From NCBI RefSeq assembly GCF_037975245.1, contig NC_092578.1, positions 3,052,501-3,116,500 of the forward strand: a stretch of 64,000 bases of DNA. Reading direction: 5' to 3'. The DNA comes from Apostichopus japonicus. Lineage: Eukaryota; Echinodermata; Holothuroidea; Aspidochirotida; Stichopodidae. Within the stretch, counting starts at the first letter, position 1. The number at the start of each line of letters is the position of its first letter. Of this stretch, positions 61,601 through 63,936 are shown piece after piece. Below the pieces are notes generated by a model. The model made no database searches. It saw nothing but the letters and a program-made list of their open reading frames with translations, and had not been told where the DNA came from. Made by a program: the position numbers and the translations under genes.

Positions 61601-63936
61601 ATGAGGAGACAGCTCTCACAGCTGGAGGAACAACTGTGGACCCTGAAACAGAGACAGCTTCACCAGACCTCTTCGGTAAGATATCACAGGATGTGATGAT
61701 AAAAAGTGGTTTTGATGGAATGTCTTTTAAATGTACTTTACAAGGGTGGATCCACCCTTTCCCCTACTTCTGAAATGGATGCTATACGAGTGGCAGCAAA
61801 CATGTCATTTTGATCATGAAAAAAAACACATTTTGGACAATTTTTTTAGTATGCTACACAGTGCATTCCTTACGATTCACCGATGTTGCATTCTAACACC
61901 AATGGCATGTAATTAATTTGAAAATCTACTAATATATCCCTCATTCTCCCTCCCCCTCACCCTATCCCCTCCAGTTTGAGAAATGCTGGGCACCACTACT
62001 GTTTTTAATTCAACAGTGCAAAGCGTCCCTAAAGCCCCTTTGAGACAAGGCAGGGAATAGATGTGTTTTATCATTACTACAGCCCTAATTGAGGCTGTAA
62101 AGAATCCTAAACTCTACTGTAATTAAAGCAAGTCATGAATGTGTTTTAAAAGTATATATATATATATATATACATAAATGTCATATCTACCTTCCTGCAA
62201 TTCATTGGTCTGTTCTTATTGCCACCAGTCTCCAAGAGGGACCCGTCGAGATCTTGATTCACTCTTTGCTGAGGAGATATCGTCCTGGGAGAGGGAGAGG
62301 CTCTCGACCCAGAATGCTTTGCGTCAGGCAGAGCGTGAGATTATCCGTCTGAAGCTTGAATTAGAGCAAAATGCTGCCAACAGGGAGAGCGACGTGGAAC
62401 TGTTACTAAGCAACGGTGATATCCCCGAACACCAACAGCAGAAGGTAGTTACCGTCCATTCTTCCTGTTAAGACATGGCCACACCCGCATGTCTTTTATT
62501 TTTGTCTTTTCTCTATTTCTCGCATGTCTTAAAGTAGCTGGTTTTGCTTATAATAAAAACCGTGGCAGGAGTACTTAAAGTAGCTGGTTTTGCTTTTACT
62601 AAAGACCATGGTATGAGAACTTAACTGGTTTTGCTTGTAATAAAAACTGTGGTAAGAGTACTTAAAGTAGCTGGTTTTGCTTGTAATAAAGACTGTGGTA
62701 TAAGAACTTAAAGTAGCTAGTTTTGCTTGTAGTAAAGACCATGGTATGAGAACTTAACTGGTTTTGCTTGTAATAAAAACTGTGGTAGGAGTACTTAAAG
62801 TAGCTGGTTTTGCTTGTAGTAAAGACCATGGTATGAGAACTTAACTGGTTTTGCTTGAAGTAAAGACCGTGGTAAGAGAAATTAATGTAGCTGATTTTGC
62901 TTGTAAAACCGTGGTATGAGTAGACTTGACCGTGAAGAAAGAAATTGTTTAACAGTAAAATGCAAATTTTCATTTTTCTTTGCTACATTCCATCTCTACC
63001 GACAGTTCCAGAGGCTCTATGGGAAGTACCTCCGAGCGGAGAGTTTCCGCAAATCTCTGATTTATCAGAAGAAGTACCTGCTGTTGCTGCTGGGGGGCTT
63101 CCAGGACACGGAGGAGGCCTCGCTTGCCCTGATCGCTAAGATGGGTGGCTACCCTAATCCAGCTAACATGGAGCAGACCAACAGAAGGAGCAAAGCTTTC
63201 ACAAAGTTCCGCAGCGCGGTGAGGGTCTGCATCGCCATATCTAGGTAAGGAACGGGGAAACCAGTAAATCCGCTATTGAAGAGTAAAAAAGCTTTGTGGC
63301 CAACTTGTTTCACAAAATAAAATACATCACAATATTTGGTTTTGTTGGAAAAGAGCCAAAGAAAGTTTGGTTAGAACAGAATACAAACCCCAAACTTTAA
63401 CAACTGAGCTATCCAGGCCTTAGTTGGTACCAATTCTTGTGCAACCATTTCTTTGCTGTTGGGAGGGGAGGGGAAGGGGGGGGGTGAGGAATTGGTGGTA
63501 CCTGTCAGATGCCACAGTACCTTAGACCTAAGACTGCTGTATCCTCAAAAGTTTCTTCAGAAATCATAAAAACTATAAAAAAAAGAAAAAGAGAGTTAAT
63601 ATTGCAACATGGTGCTTTTATTTTGACTTTCAGACTGAAGTACCTGAAGAAGAAGTGGCAGCGAGCCTGTGGCACCAGTAACCATTCCACCCCTCAGTCA
63701 TTGCCAACTCATCACTCCGTTCCAAGCTACCCTCCAAGTCTTCCACCAGTCCGTCATTCCAGCACCCCAGGGACCACCACGTTGGCACCTCCACTGTACC
63801 GCTCCCCGGGGAGGATTAATTCCAGACTTGGGGGTACCAGCATGGGATCACCACCTGTAAGGGACAGGGTAGTCTCAGGGAGTAGTAACGGAGTGCTCAA
63901 TGGTGCCAGTAACTATATTAGCCCCCAGTCGTATAG
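2141..63936 (+). CDS. AKAP9: AKAP9/pericentrin-family centrosomal scaffold, 38 coding exons, partial at both ends
   Basis: Gene-level entry; the exons follow. Joining the 38 exons gives 9,747 nt, about 3,249 codons, and every junction is GT-AG with matching phase except for one extra base inside exon 6. The protein is nearly all Glu/Gln/Lys/Leu-rich coiled coil. It ends in a PACT domain (about residues 3069-3160) and a Ser/Pro/Gly-rich tail. In vertebrates this family anchors PKA type II, phosphatases, calmodulin and gamma-tubulin complexes at centrosome and Golgi, and PACT is the centrosome-targeting part. The DWRGELLL block, the RII-type helix and the PACT sequence point to AKAP9 more than to pericentrin, but an invertebrate may have a single gene ancestral to both. 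Vertebrate AKAP9 is about 3,900 residues, so the N-terminal few hundred residues and a short C-terminal end are probably outside the window. Seen: exons, phases and motifs. Inferred: function and symbol. Confidence 0.9.
2931..3327. mobile_element. hAT-like MITE (397 bp)
   Basis: The left end reads CAGTGGTGGAGC and the right end, reverse-complemented, reads CAGTGGCGGAAC: inverted termini of the hAT type. The 8 bases outside are CAGGGAAG on the left and ATGGGAAG on the right, a diverged 8-bp target duplication (6 of 8 match). The G-run/C-run palindrome inside the right end (about 3278-3300) is common in such elements. There is no transposase, so it is non-autonomous. It ends 108 bp before exon 2. 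Confidence 0.7.
3436..3579 (+). CDS. AKAP9: AKAP9 exon 2 (coiled coil)
   Basis: 144 nt, 48 codons, phase 0/0. It encodes ASSGADMDKLQILKQSLDEG and more Glu/Lys-rich helix. The acceptor at 3434-3435 was chosen over the AG at 3444-3445 because only the first keeps the frame of exon 1. Donor gtaaaa. The following 668-nt intron shows nothing else. Confidence 0.85.
4248..4482 (+). CDS. AKAP9: AKAP9 exon 3 (coiled coil)
   Basis: 235 nt, starts in phase 0 and leaves one base (G). It encodes NQHREELNSLKATAEAVYSS followed by long Glu/Gln helix (EQLEELHQRQEGEMEQMRKD). Acceptor cctgtag, strong donor gtaagt. The single G is completed by the first two bases of exon 4 to give Asp. Confidence 0.88.
4483..12582 (+). 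other. 8.1-kb intron
   Basis: No exon of the gene's style and no clear mobile element end-to-end. The sequence is AT-rich and unusually full of TACAGTA, TACTGTA and GTACTGTAC words, especially 6600-8720. A copy of a roughly 48-bp repeat shared with 18945-18991 lies at 5668-5716. Open frames here (for example 5960-6343 and 8096-8422) look like chance. Confidence 0.7.
5668..5716 (+). repeat. Copy of dispersed repeat, probable Penelope-type 3' remnant
   Basis: It matches 18945-18991 almost base for base (shared core GATAAGCAG.TTGCT.ACAG then TTTTGTTTTATTTT). Just upstream, GAAAcATACATTCTCTTACATAGG looks like a decayed form of the sequence after the hammerhead-like motif at 18877. Confidence 0.5.
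12583..12662 (+). CDS. AKAP9: AKAP9 exon 4 (coiled coil)
   Basis: 80 nt. The first two bases AT complete the G left by exon 3 (Asp); it ends in phase 0. It encodes (D)LTNLSSEELIGRLQEQLNDE and then HQQVIQ. Acceptor ttttccttccag is strong, donor gtaaat. Confidence 0.87.
12980..13072. repeat. Imperfect (TACAAGT)n tandem repeat
   Basis: About a dozen degenerate copies of ACAAGT/TACAAGT(T) run head to tail in the intron between exons 4 and 5. It is a simple-sequence expansion and a chance open frame crosses it. Confidence 0.7.
13427..13904. mobile_element. MITE with TIRs, hAT-like (478 bp)
   Basis: Left terminus CAGGCATGAGACT and right terminus (reverse complement) CAGGGATGAGACT agree at 20 of the first 25 bases, including a shared CCGnGGAAA. 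The same six bases, AATTAC, lie directly outside both ends (13421-13426 and 13905-13910). No transposase frame. The inside holds a (TTTATTTAAT)-like tract. The superfamily is uncertain, since hAT usually makes 8-bp duplications. Confidence 0.65.
14021..14243 (+). CDS. AKAP9: AKAP9 exon 5 (coiled coil)
   Basis: 223 nt, starts in phase 0, leaves one G. It encodes DLTQQWDQATLEYLEVLRSK and EHLKKQWEEDHQLDTEALIN. Acceptor ctgccggcag, donor gtagat. The next intron (342 nt) holds nothing else. Confidence 0.9.
14586..17160 (+). CDS. AKAP9: AKAP9 giant exon 6 (coiled coil, RII-type helix, apparent frameshift)
   Basis: 2,575 nt, about 858 codons. AA completes the G from exon 5 (Glu), then MKTKLESVHMEELAKVRAAM. 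It is continuous coiled coil, broken by a Ser/Pro loop at about 15062-15150 (DTDSSPPRSPVK, possible CDK sites). At 15716-15763 EVAQVLADTSISFAEE matches the amphipathic RII-binding helix of vertebrate AKAP9. The frame used from 14588 stops at 16952 (TGA), while coiled coil resumes in another frame from about 16929 (MRQVEELNDQLKEVTDLMKL) and runs to the donor at 17161. The exon length is one base over what the flanking phases need, so a 1-nt insertion (or 2-nt loss) lies near 16922-16940. Sequencing error, allele or true mutation cannot be told apart here. Large exons are also known in vertebrate AKAP9. Confidence 0.9.
15716..15763 (+). other. AKAP9: Predicted PKA RII-binding amphipathic helix
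   Basis: EVAQVLADTSISFAEE, at about residues 640-655 of the visible protein. Small or aliphatic residues (V, V/L, I, F/A) fall every 3-4 positions, as needed to dock on the RII dimer. Vertebrate AKAP9 (Yotiao region) has a similar EEEVAKVIVSMSIAFAQ helix. Binding itself is inferred. Confidence 0.65.
17161..17896 (+). other. 736-nt intron after the giant exon
   Basis: It contains a G-run block at about 17209-17226 just after the donor, and nothing else recognisable. Confidence 0.6.
17897..18009 (+). CDS. AKAP9: AKAP9 exon 7 (coiled coil)
   Basis: 113 nt. GT completes the G left by exon 6 (Gly); it ends in phase 0. It encodes (G)AFDAILRERDEKWQKELQKN and EDQHQQVLQKLLDEINQ. That it fits phase 1 supports the restored frame at the end of exon 6. 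Donor gtacgg. The next intron is 12.5 kb. Confidence 0.88.
18877..18907 (+). ncRNA. Hammerhead-ribozyme-like core, Penelope-type
   Basis: CTGAAGA (CUGANGA box), a perfect 6-bp hairpin GATCCT-gct-AGGATC at 18885-18899, then GAAAC and GTC. This order is the hammerhead core found in Penelope-like elements and related retro-sequences. Stems I and III are short or unclear, so activity is unproven. No reverse transcriptase frame lies nearby, so this would be a 3' or terminal-repeat remnant. Confidence 0.55.
18945..18991 (+). repeat. Dispersed repeat downstream of the hammerhead-like motif
   Basis: Near-identical to 5668-5716. It lies 38 bp after the hammerhead-like core, so both may belong to one element family. 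Confidence 0.5.
21786..22447 (-). pseudogene. Unidentified coding-like stretch, two overlapping frames
   Basis: Two long minus-strand frames overlap and together cover about 660 bp (start of one: STLEVLQILGIISITTNLGY; the other: RVPSIFLAKGIPKKLADLVG). The shift between them suggests a decayed reading frame, perhaps of a mobile element or retrocopy. I recognise no domain, and chance frames remain possible. Confidence 0.25.
23051..23329 (+). CDS. AKAP9: AKAP9 probable alternative first coding exon
   Basis: ATG at 23051 with A at -3, then 93 codons to a donor (AAG|gttggt), ending in phase 0. Protein begins MSKTTPMSPPGGIKSLLQKF, then becomes helix (YLESLLEEERELLEREGIGS). An in-frame TAA lies 6 nt upstream (23045-23047), and every AG inside the exon that I tested gives the wrong phase for joining from exon 7. 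It therefore fits an internal-promoter start better than a cassette exon. It splices in phase to exon 8 at 30560. A tattgtag at 23023-23030 could be the acceptor of a 5' UTR exon. The resulting isoform would lack exons 1-7, including the RII-type helix. Confidence 0.65.
23504..23928. repeat. Perfect (GGGA)n microsatellite, about 425 bp
   Basis: About 106 uninterrupted copies of AGGG; the other strand is (CCCT)n. It lies 175 bp after the donor of the alternative first exon. Such homopurine tracts can form triplex or quadruplex structures. The copy number may be an assembly approximation. Confidence 0.97.
29125..29166 (-). repeat. Decayed hammerhead-like repeat copy
   Basis: The reverse complement reads CCTTTGAAGAGGATCC...CTAGGATTGAAATGTCAG, parallel to CTCTGAAGAAGATCC...CTAGGATCGAAACGTCAG at 18875. 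Several core bases are changed. Confidence 0.45.
30560..30699 (+). CDS. AKAP9: AKAP9 exon 8 (coiled coil)
   Basis: 140 nt, starts in phase 0, leaves AG. It encodes VQEEKAALVKRGLEQDTVLA and ETNNLISLLRSDLDRIGNE. Acceptor tatcacaag, donor gtattt. It joins in frame to either exon 7 or the alternative first exon. Confidence 0.88.
31589..31602. promoter_or_regulatory. Perfect X-box-like RFX site
   Basis: GTTGCC-TT-GGCAAC matches the RFX X-box pattern GTnRCC(0-3)RGyAAC with both halves complete. RFX factors drive many cilium and centriole genes, which suits a centrosomal gene, but the site is deep in the gene and its use is inferred. Confidence 0.4.
31721..31990. repeat. Tandem array of short palindromes
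   Basis: At least five near-exact copies of CATCACTTTGAAATGTGATG, each able to fold as a hairpin with 6-bp stem CATCAC/GTGATG, alternate with shorter CATCAAATGTGATTG and decayed forms, joined by TAATTTTGGG or GTATTTTGGG linkers. The array ends about 97 bp before exon 9. Confidence 0.9.
32087..32271 (+). CDS. AKAP9: AKAP9 exon 9 (conserved helix and linker)
   Basis: 185 nt. G completes AG from exon 8 (Arg); leaves one G. It encodes ENLQQTNNHLLQVLSQAVKS then VIATEDTINKKLSHVE and a Ser/Glu/Gly linker. The LLQVLSQAVKSVIATEDTI part parallels the LLxxLxxVVKTxAAxEETI block of vertebrate AKAP9/pericentrin. Donor gtaagt. The 344-nt intron after it ends in a C-run. Confidence 0.92.
32616..32753 (+). 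CDS. AKAP9: AKAP9 exon 10 (conserved acidic block)
   Basis: 138 nt. GT completes Gly; leaves A. It encodes MSDEGLELSQQLAESMFAGP and DLDSDGEELIT, close to the EEGTELSQRL...FAG...EEL block of vertebrate AKAP9. The acceptor gattaag after a C10-type run is unusual but keeps the phase. Donor gtaagt. Confidence 0.9.
32810..32866 (-). mobile_element. CR1/L2-like LINE 3' tail fragment
   Basis: The reverse complement reads TTTGTAAAGCGCACAG...GCGCGTAG...AATAAGATTTTATT, like the GTAAAGCGCttt...GCGCTATATAAAT end at 49135-49185. It is short, so low confidence. Confidence 0.35.
33030..33350. repeat. Tandem repeat around TTACATAGGTAGGTTATTAG
   Basis: Seven or so copies of TACATAGGTAGGTTATTAGTATGT alternate with TAAGTACATATTAG or TTAGTTACATATTAG. 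Unit length is variable, about 37-55 bp. Confidence 0.85.
33371..33940. repeat. Minisatellite, 8 units of 70-78 bp
   Basis: Unit starts at 33371, 33447, 33519, 33596, 33674, 33749, 33821 and 33891. Each has TAGGTGTGTATG, then AAGTAGGTATATAAGTAA, the palindrome-like ACTACTAGTAGTTACATGTA and TTTACCTACTCATT. Confidence 0.9.
34572..34799 (+). CDS. AKAP9: AKAP9 exon 11 (coiled coil)
   Basis: 228 nt. AT completes Asn; leaves G. It encodes ANNRLQASIDSLLERMTGLS, a Ser/Thr loop (QQTSPTDEADSH) and LEERLEEESTERQRLTAELD. It parallels SSRLQAAVEKLLEAI...LRERLHEESRAREQLAVEL of vertebrate AKAP9. Acceptor ccttattcag, donor gtgaga. The 1.6-kb intron after it shows nothing definite. Confidence 0.92.
36400..36591 (+). 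CDS. AKAP9: AKAP9 exon 12 (coiled coil)
   Basis: 192 nt. GT completes Gly; leaves G. It encodes LLQGMHAQTDELEQSLQASE and ECQKLRQQQNQLIEKLDGKE. Acceptor tttgtttag, donor gtggga, which is followed at once by a long G-run block (36610-36648). Confidence 0.9.
37230..37483 (+). CDS. AKAP9: AKAP9 exon 13 (coiled coil)
   Basis: 254 nt. AT completes Asp; ends in phase 0. It encodes LANEVAHLNQENTSLKKEID and SSVEEQLAKLEKEIEDKNLE. The VEEQLxxLxxLE...EDLQDQ region parallels vertebrate AKAP9 (DVEEQVSRFIELEQEKN). Acceptor ttgattcag, donor gtaaaa. Confidence 0.92.
37588..37641. repeat. (TA)n microsatellite at the transposon edge
   Basis: About 54 bp of TA with one slip, ending directly at the left terminus of the TIR element. 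The last TA could be the target duplication. Confidence 0.9.
37642..41244. mobile_element. 3.6-kb non-autonomous TIR DNA transposon
   Basis: Left end CAGTACCGTTCACATTAAAT... and right end (reverse complement) CAGTACCGCTCACATAAAAT... match at 42 of 44 bases, through ATCGGCCGTGGCATCGTGTATCGTGA. Both ends are flanked by TA. Several hundred bases inside each end are full of ATCGTGAT/ATATCGTG subterminal repeats (37670-37950 and 41000-41210). No transposase frame is seen. CAGT ends with TA flanks recall Tc1/mariner, but the length and subterminal repeats are unlike it, so the superfamily is left open. It fills most of the intron between exons 13 and 14. Confidence 0.85.
39313..40042. repeat. Nested inverted structure with GACCCAATTTTTTTGGGG array
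   Basis: Left edge ATGTTCCGACGTCTCTATGTTCCGAC and right edge (reverse complement) GGGTTCCGGCGTGTCTACGTTCCGAC agree at 21 of 26 bases. Between them, units of GGACCCAATTTTTTTGGGGG-GACTCAATTTTTTT repeat on the left and the opposite sense (GGTCCGAAAAAAATTGGTC) on the right, so the whole can fold back. It lies inside the 3.6-kb element. Confidence 0.75.
41390..41461 (-). repeat. tRNA-like sequence, probable SINE head
   Basis: The reverse complement has A-box TTAGCACAGTCGCTAGAG and B-box GGTTCAAATCC at tRNA spacing. The arms pair poorly, so it is a SINE piece or pseudogene rather than a working tRNA. Confidence 0.5.
41725..41844 (+). CDS. AKAP9: AKAP9 exon 14 (conserved ERERDEF block)
   Basis: 120 nt, phase 0/0. 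It encodes QQSAEREQERDEFQREIRRL then EELSGKDKPNNFEEEDIRRE, parallel to the EQAIDREHERDVFQQEIQKL block of vertebrate AKAP9/pericentrin. Acceptor cttgatacag, donor gtatgc. The 390-nt intron after it carries a G-run block at 41911-41960. Confidence 0.95.
42235..42360 (+). CDS. AKAP9: AKAP9 exon 15 (coiled coil)
   Basis: 126 nt, phase 0/0. It encodes LQDTKEDLKAVKEDCEALSN and QELETEVILKDETVHELTQQ. Acceptor gtttttacag, donor gtacaa. The 454-nt intron has a G9 run at 42611-42624. Confidence 0.9.
42815..43150 (+). CDS. AKAP9: AKAP9 exon 16 (coiled coil)
   Basis: 336 nt, phase 0/0. It encodes IKELERIQEENKEIVEPLRA, then QCSDQLLQISALQSKLDAHK, an acidic loop (FEEDEDEGKSL) and LMQQLEQEREALERKDME. The LExERxAxERKxxE end parallels vertebrate AKAP9 (LQAERDAIDRKEKE). 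Donor gtaata. The 625-nt intron has a T20-type run at 43461-43480. Confidence 0.93.
43776..43940 (+). CDS. AKAP9: AKAP9 exon 17 (conserved coiled coil)
   Basis: 165 nt, phase 0/0. It encodes IKALEEQLDQFRDGFVSKED, EISQLNLQLDIANRATRPEE and ENKDLK. This matches the vertebrate block LEEQLEQFREELENKNEEVQ / QLHMQLEIQKK / ENKLFK in order and spacing, one of the clearer family markers. Donor gtaaaa, with a G-run at 43998-44010. Confidence 0.95.
44403..44591 (+). CDS. AKAP9: AKAP9 exon 18 (coiled coil)
   Basis: 189 nt, phase 0/0. It encodes DRLASLQEKLANLPSSSSLD then EEKNQQIDELTGQVLEAQRE. The IEEKNxxIxxLxxQ part parallels VIEEKNELIRDLETQ of vertebrate AKAP9. Acceptor ttatctaaag, donor gtaagc. The 595-nt intron has G-runs at 44656-44697. 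Confidence 0.93.
45187..45354 (+). CDS. AKAP9: AKAP9 exon 19 (coiled coil)
   Basis: 168 nt, phase 0/0. It encodes EALKEDLEKNLEEKDQEIAS, LRDQIDKWKDQVEQITD and a polar end (EESMQGSSETT). The donor ACG|gtactc is weak, but reading on gives a stop at 45391-45393. The 754-nt intron has a CATCACATGG repeat near 45436-45477. Confidence 0.87.
46109..46270 (+). CDS. AKAP9: AKAP9 exon 20 (coiled coil)
   Basis: 162 nt, phase 0/0. It encodes MHLEEELKRLRALLAIRERE, IAQLEAQLMSLQGSPGRDKN and VDRLQKEME. The first codon ATG is internal: it directly follows the acceptor ccaatcag. Donor gtaaga. The 598-nt intron has a C-run at 46803-46826. Confidence 0.9.
46869..47216 (+). CDS. AKAP9: AKAP9 exon 21 (coiled coil)
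   Basis: 348 nt, phase 0/0, 116 codons. It encodes DKDLQLMQLKIQVDQAEETV, QQLLFGMEEVQERHTKEIQD and MAAQEEDWKKIQQLEKDYEG. Acceptor ctcaacag, donor gtagga. The 800-nt intron has G-runs straight after the donor and an ATCAATATTCATA repeat at 47828-47892. Confidence 0.93.
48017..48314 (+). CDS. AKAP9: AKAP9 exon 22 (coiled coil)
   Basis: 298 nt, starts in phase 0, leaves G. It encodes KLDEIKKELTKQHQEHVADI, RIKQLRAQMTQESLLMQQRH and VAKIRDDHRQEVDRILATSP. It parallels the helix of vertebrate AKAP9 with HAAEILDMESRH. Donor gtaagt. Confidence 0.92.
48603..48748 (+). CDS. AKAP9: AKAP9 exon 23 (Ser/Gly linker)
   Basis: 146 nt. AT completes Asp; ends in phase 0. It encodes INQLMQSELELAQLRGRPGG and QADSGVSSGDATTEGLSDKL. 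The DSGVSSGD motif sits where vertebrate AKAP9 has a SSDSGSDWGQG linker. Acceptor aactttgcag, donor gttcgt. Confidence 0.87.
48938..49187 (+). mobile_element. CR1/L2-like LINE, 3' terminal fragment
   Basis: A frame at 48938-49093 reads TPGPHTRTPYSDRAFSVAAP then SLWNELPFHV and ends in TAG. This is the usual C-terminus of CR1/L2-clade reverse transcriptases. The noncoding tail holds GTAAAGCGCTTTGAAACGCT and GCGCTATATAAATG. It is 5' truncated and lies in the exon 23-24 intron. Confidence 0.8.
49439..49651 (+). CDS. AKAP9: AKAP9 exon 24
   Basis: 213 nt, phase 0/0. It encodes TILSRIKGEGLSLLSLSELR, a Pro-containing turn (TMPRTPLQRG) and LQEAWENEKRALLDAIQSLK. The WxxEKRALLxAIxSLKDLxT part parallels WLEERKAYINTISSLKDLIT of vertebrate AKAP9. 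Acceptor cataatag after a (CT)n run, donor gtcagt. Confidence 0.93.
49761..49831 (-). repeat. tRNA-like element (tRNA-derived SINE head or pseudogene)
   Basis: The reverse complement starts GCGTCCATAGCCTAGTGGTT and ends TGGAGGC. The acceptor arm pairs with one mismatch; A-box TAGCCTAGTGGTTAGG and B-box GGTTCGAATCC are present; an anticodon arm CCGC-ATATGTA-GCGG folds. The T-arm has one mismatch and there is no intact downstream SINE body, so a functional tRNA is unlikely but not excluded. Confidence 0.6.
49900..49986. repeat. Three imperfect copies of a 30-bp unit
   Basis: TTTCATCGGTCCTGGTTGGGATGT(A/G)G is repeated three times just before exon 25. Confidence 0.75.
50018..50188 (+). CDS. AKAP9: AKAP9 exon 25 (DWRGELLL block)
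   Basis: 171 nt, phase 0/0. It encodes DLNQDDADWRGELLLTIQQV, FQCEREALRAELSTN and LLQRRIREQ. The DWRGELLLxxQQVFxxER block is almost the same as in vertebrate AKAP9. Acceptor ttaccag, donor gtaaac. The 485-nt intron holds G/A-rich sequence only. Confidence 0.96.
50674..50869 (+). CDS. AKAP9: AKAP9 exon 26
   Basis: 196 nt, starts in phase 0, leaves T. It encodes ENFHKSAVEQIYGADRSSIL then NALQEELQRSRQRLTQQLKA. ADRSSILGE parallels ADRRSLLSE of vertebrate AKAP9. Acceptor cattcccag, donor gtgagt. Confidence 0.94.
51235..51318. repeat. Imperfect (TTTCATACTTTCAATAC)n repeat
   Basis: About six degenerate copies in the intron before exon 27. The remaining intron sequence from 50870 to 51510 shows nothing else. 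Confidence 0.75.
51518..51896 (+). mobile_element. tRNA-derived SINE, about 380 bp
   Basis: Head with A-box (TGTGGTCAAGTGGTTTAGG) and B-box (GGTTCAACCAC). A body with TTGTGTCCTTGGGCAAGGCA and CACCCAGGTGTTTAAATGGG is of a kind I know from invertebrate SINEs. The tail is GCGCTATATAAGAACTG plus (ATT)n. The tail ends 18 bases before exon 27. Confidence 0.75.
51915..52137 (+). CDS. AKAP9: AKAP9 exon 27 (coiled coil)
   Basis: 223 nt. TG completes Leu; leaves AC. It encodes ETMEHKYRQERILVEDLRTS, LVLEKEKGEQLSEALQK and EELSDLLTKIDKQIGDREAV. Acceptor tctcacacag sits just after the SINE tail. Donor gtaagt. Confidence 0.92.
53332..53533. mobile_element. Foldback MITE, about 200 bp
   Basis: Left CCAGTTGGGACAATTT and right (reverse complement) CCAGTTTGGACAATTT. 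Inner parts also pair (AGCACTGGTATTGTCAGTAC with AGCACTTGTATTGTCGGTAC), so almost the whole element is one hairpin. The 9-mer TTAATATTC lies just outside both ends (53321-53329 and 53537-53545). Confidence 0.75.
54272..54338 (-). repeat. tRNA-like SINE head
   Basis: The reverse complement begins GGAGTGTTAGCTCAGTGGTT and ends with GGTTGGAGTCACTCC: a good A-box, a B-box with one change, and complementary GGAGTG/CACTCC ends. Confidence 0.5.
55893..56043 (+). CDS. AKAP9: AKAP9 exon 28 (coiled coil)
   Basis: 151 nt. A completes Thr; ends in phase 0. It encodes AAFEAERSHNRSLNVTLSEE, KKASRSLNDAYETENRRVQH and NREQQIIK. Acceptor attcccag, donor gttagc. Confidence 0.9.
56274..56495 (+). CDS. AKAP9: AKAP9 exon 29 (coiled coil)
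   Basis: 222 nt, phase 0/0. It encodes ELHRELQQEKNKLVDAEKTA, RSNALSRELEAIRSETVSEV and DVERTRCQELKTALQ. These E-R-x-R-x-x-E-L repeats recall the VLLESEK/LEKEK repeats before PACT in vertebrate AKAP9. Donor gtaata. The 1.24-kb intron has G-runs at 56616-56670. Confidence 0.92.
57734..58018 (+). CDS. AKAP9: AKAP9 exon 30 (coiled coil)
   Basis: 285 nt, phase 0/0. It encodes KEQVLNAQLQATMEQERQKN, LIAELQAKLDTSQAEVIDIQ and ERAASRQMKSSLDAVE. Acceptor tcatctgcag, donor gtatca. The 650-nt intron starts with a TTTAATATTTTAACA repeat (58075-58195). Confidence 0.92.
58669..58878 (+). CDS. AKAP9: AKAP9 exon 31 (charged helix)
   Basis: 210 nt, phase 0/0. It encodes NKLEEVERQLISEQEKAARL and a very charged single-helix-like stretch (QRERERENEKRKQLERDRER). 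Acceptor tttcgtcag, donor gtaaaa. The 311-nt intron is almost filled by a G/A-rich block at 58916-59050. Confidence 0.92.
58930..59035. repeat. Homopurine (GGGAAGGGGAGG)n tract
   Basis: About 100 bases of G-runs separated by single or double A, right after the exon 31 donor. Confidence 0.85.
59190..59363 (+). CDS. AKAP9: AKAP9 exon 32 (coiled coil)
   Basis: 174 nt, phase 0/0. It encodes HDLELEHQLDQQKIRSLEEQ, VEDWKNHAQQTLEELQRLQD and EEDVEMQRELEM. Acceptor catttacag, donor gtaaca. The 578-nt intron ends in an (AAAGAAAACAC)n repeat at 59826-59895. Confidence 0.92.
59942..60105 (+). CDS. AKAP9: AKAP9 exon 33
   Basis: 164 nt, starts in phase 0, leaves AG. It encodes ELQKSLERHSPAGKEAGPSG, then YHLLKEQLEAIRQRLQLIAV. 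The LExIRQRLQxIAxK helix parallels ELEMIRQKLQCVASKLQ of vertebrate AKAP9. Donor gtgaat. The 601-nt intron shows nothing. Confidence 0.92.
60707..60833 (+). CDS. AKAP9: AKAP9 exon 34
   Basis: 127 nt. A completes Arg; ends in phase 0. It encodes MNQTVADSSSSTAQEIHTLE and RNLQEATAELKQIHGALVLQ. The Met after the junction is internal. Acceptor attatttttag, donor gtaaaa. Confidence 0.9.
60837..61125. repeat. Two-copy local duplication after exon 34
   Basis: AATGGAATGGGTCCAGGTGT...CGCAGACTAAA.ATAATG...GGGTAATATTT occurs at about 60838-60935 and again at about 61026-61115. Just before the second copy, GAAG|GTAAGTTC at 61018 forms a donor-like site better than the true one. Confidence 0.8.
61493..61675 (+). 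CDS. AKAP9: AKAP9 exon 35 (conserved pre-PACT coiled coil)
   Basis: 183 nt, phase 0/0. It encodes RLLNQNAELSNYISKLSDEK then EMRRQLSQLEEQLWTLKQRQ. This matches RLLRQNAELTGHISQLTEEK and LEEQIRWYRQ of vertebrate AKAP9 in order, one of the strongest family markers. Acceptor gatttttcag, donor gtaaga. Confidence 0.96.
62229..62444 (+). CDS. AKAP9: AKAP9 exon 36 (pre-PACT helix)
   Basis: 216 nt, phase 0/0. It encodes SPRGTRRDLDSLFAEEISSW then ERERLSTQNALRQAEREIIR. The WxRExLxxQxxLxxAExExxxLKxEL helix parallels vertebrate AKAP9 (VWNREKLTLQKSLKRAEAEV). Acceptor gccaccag, donor gtagtt. The previous intron (553 nt) has only a (TA)n at 62153-62172. Confidence 0.95.
62525..62925. repeat. Tandem array, 9 units of 46 or 41 bp, before the PACT exon
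   Basis: Units are marked by CTGGTTTTGCTTGTAATAAA at 62538, 62584, 62625, 62671, 62717, 62758, 62804, 62845 and 62891. Spacing runs 46, 41, 46, 46, 41, 46, 41, 46. The short type lacks AAGTAG. A minus-strand frame across it is an artefact. Confidence 0.92.
63006..63244 (+). CDS. AKAP9: AKAP9 exon 37, PACT domain core
   Basis: 239 nt, starts in phase 0, leaves AG. It encodes FQRLYGKYLRAESFRKSLIY, QKKYLLLLLGGFQDTEEASL, ALIAKMGGYPNP and FTKFRSAVRVCIAIS. This is the PACT domain, which sends AKAP9 and pericentrin to the centrosome and binds calmodulin. Only a few positions differ from what I know of vertebrate AKAP9 in the first 40 residues. Acceptor ctaccgacag, donor gtaagg. Confidence 0.98.
63634..63936 (+). 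CDS. AKAP9: AKAP9 exon 38, PACT end and Ser/Pro tail
   Basis: 303 nt. A completes Arg; leaves AG. It encodes the PACT end LKYLKKKWQRACGTS, then a low-complexity Ser/Pro/Thr/Gly tail (HSSTPGTTTLAPPLYRSPGR, ASNYISPQSYR). The tail resembles the YRSRSDLDYIRSPLPF region of vertebrate AKAP9, which is followed by a short final helix. Here the exon ends in a good donor (gtaagg at 63937), so at least one more exon lies beyond base 64000. Confidence 0.93.
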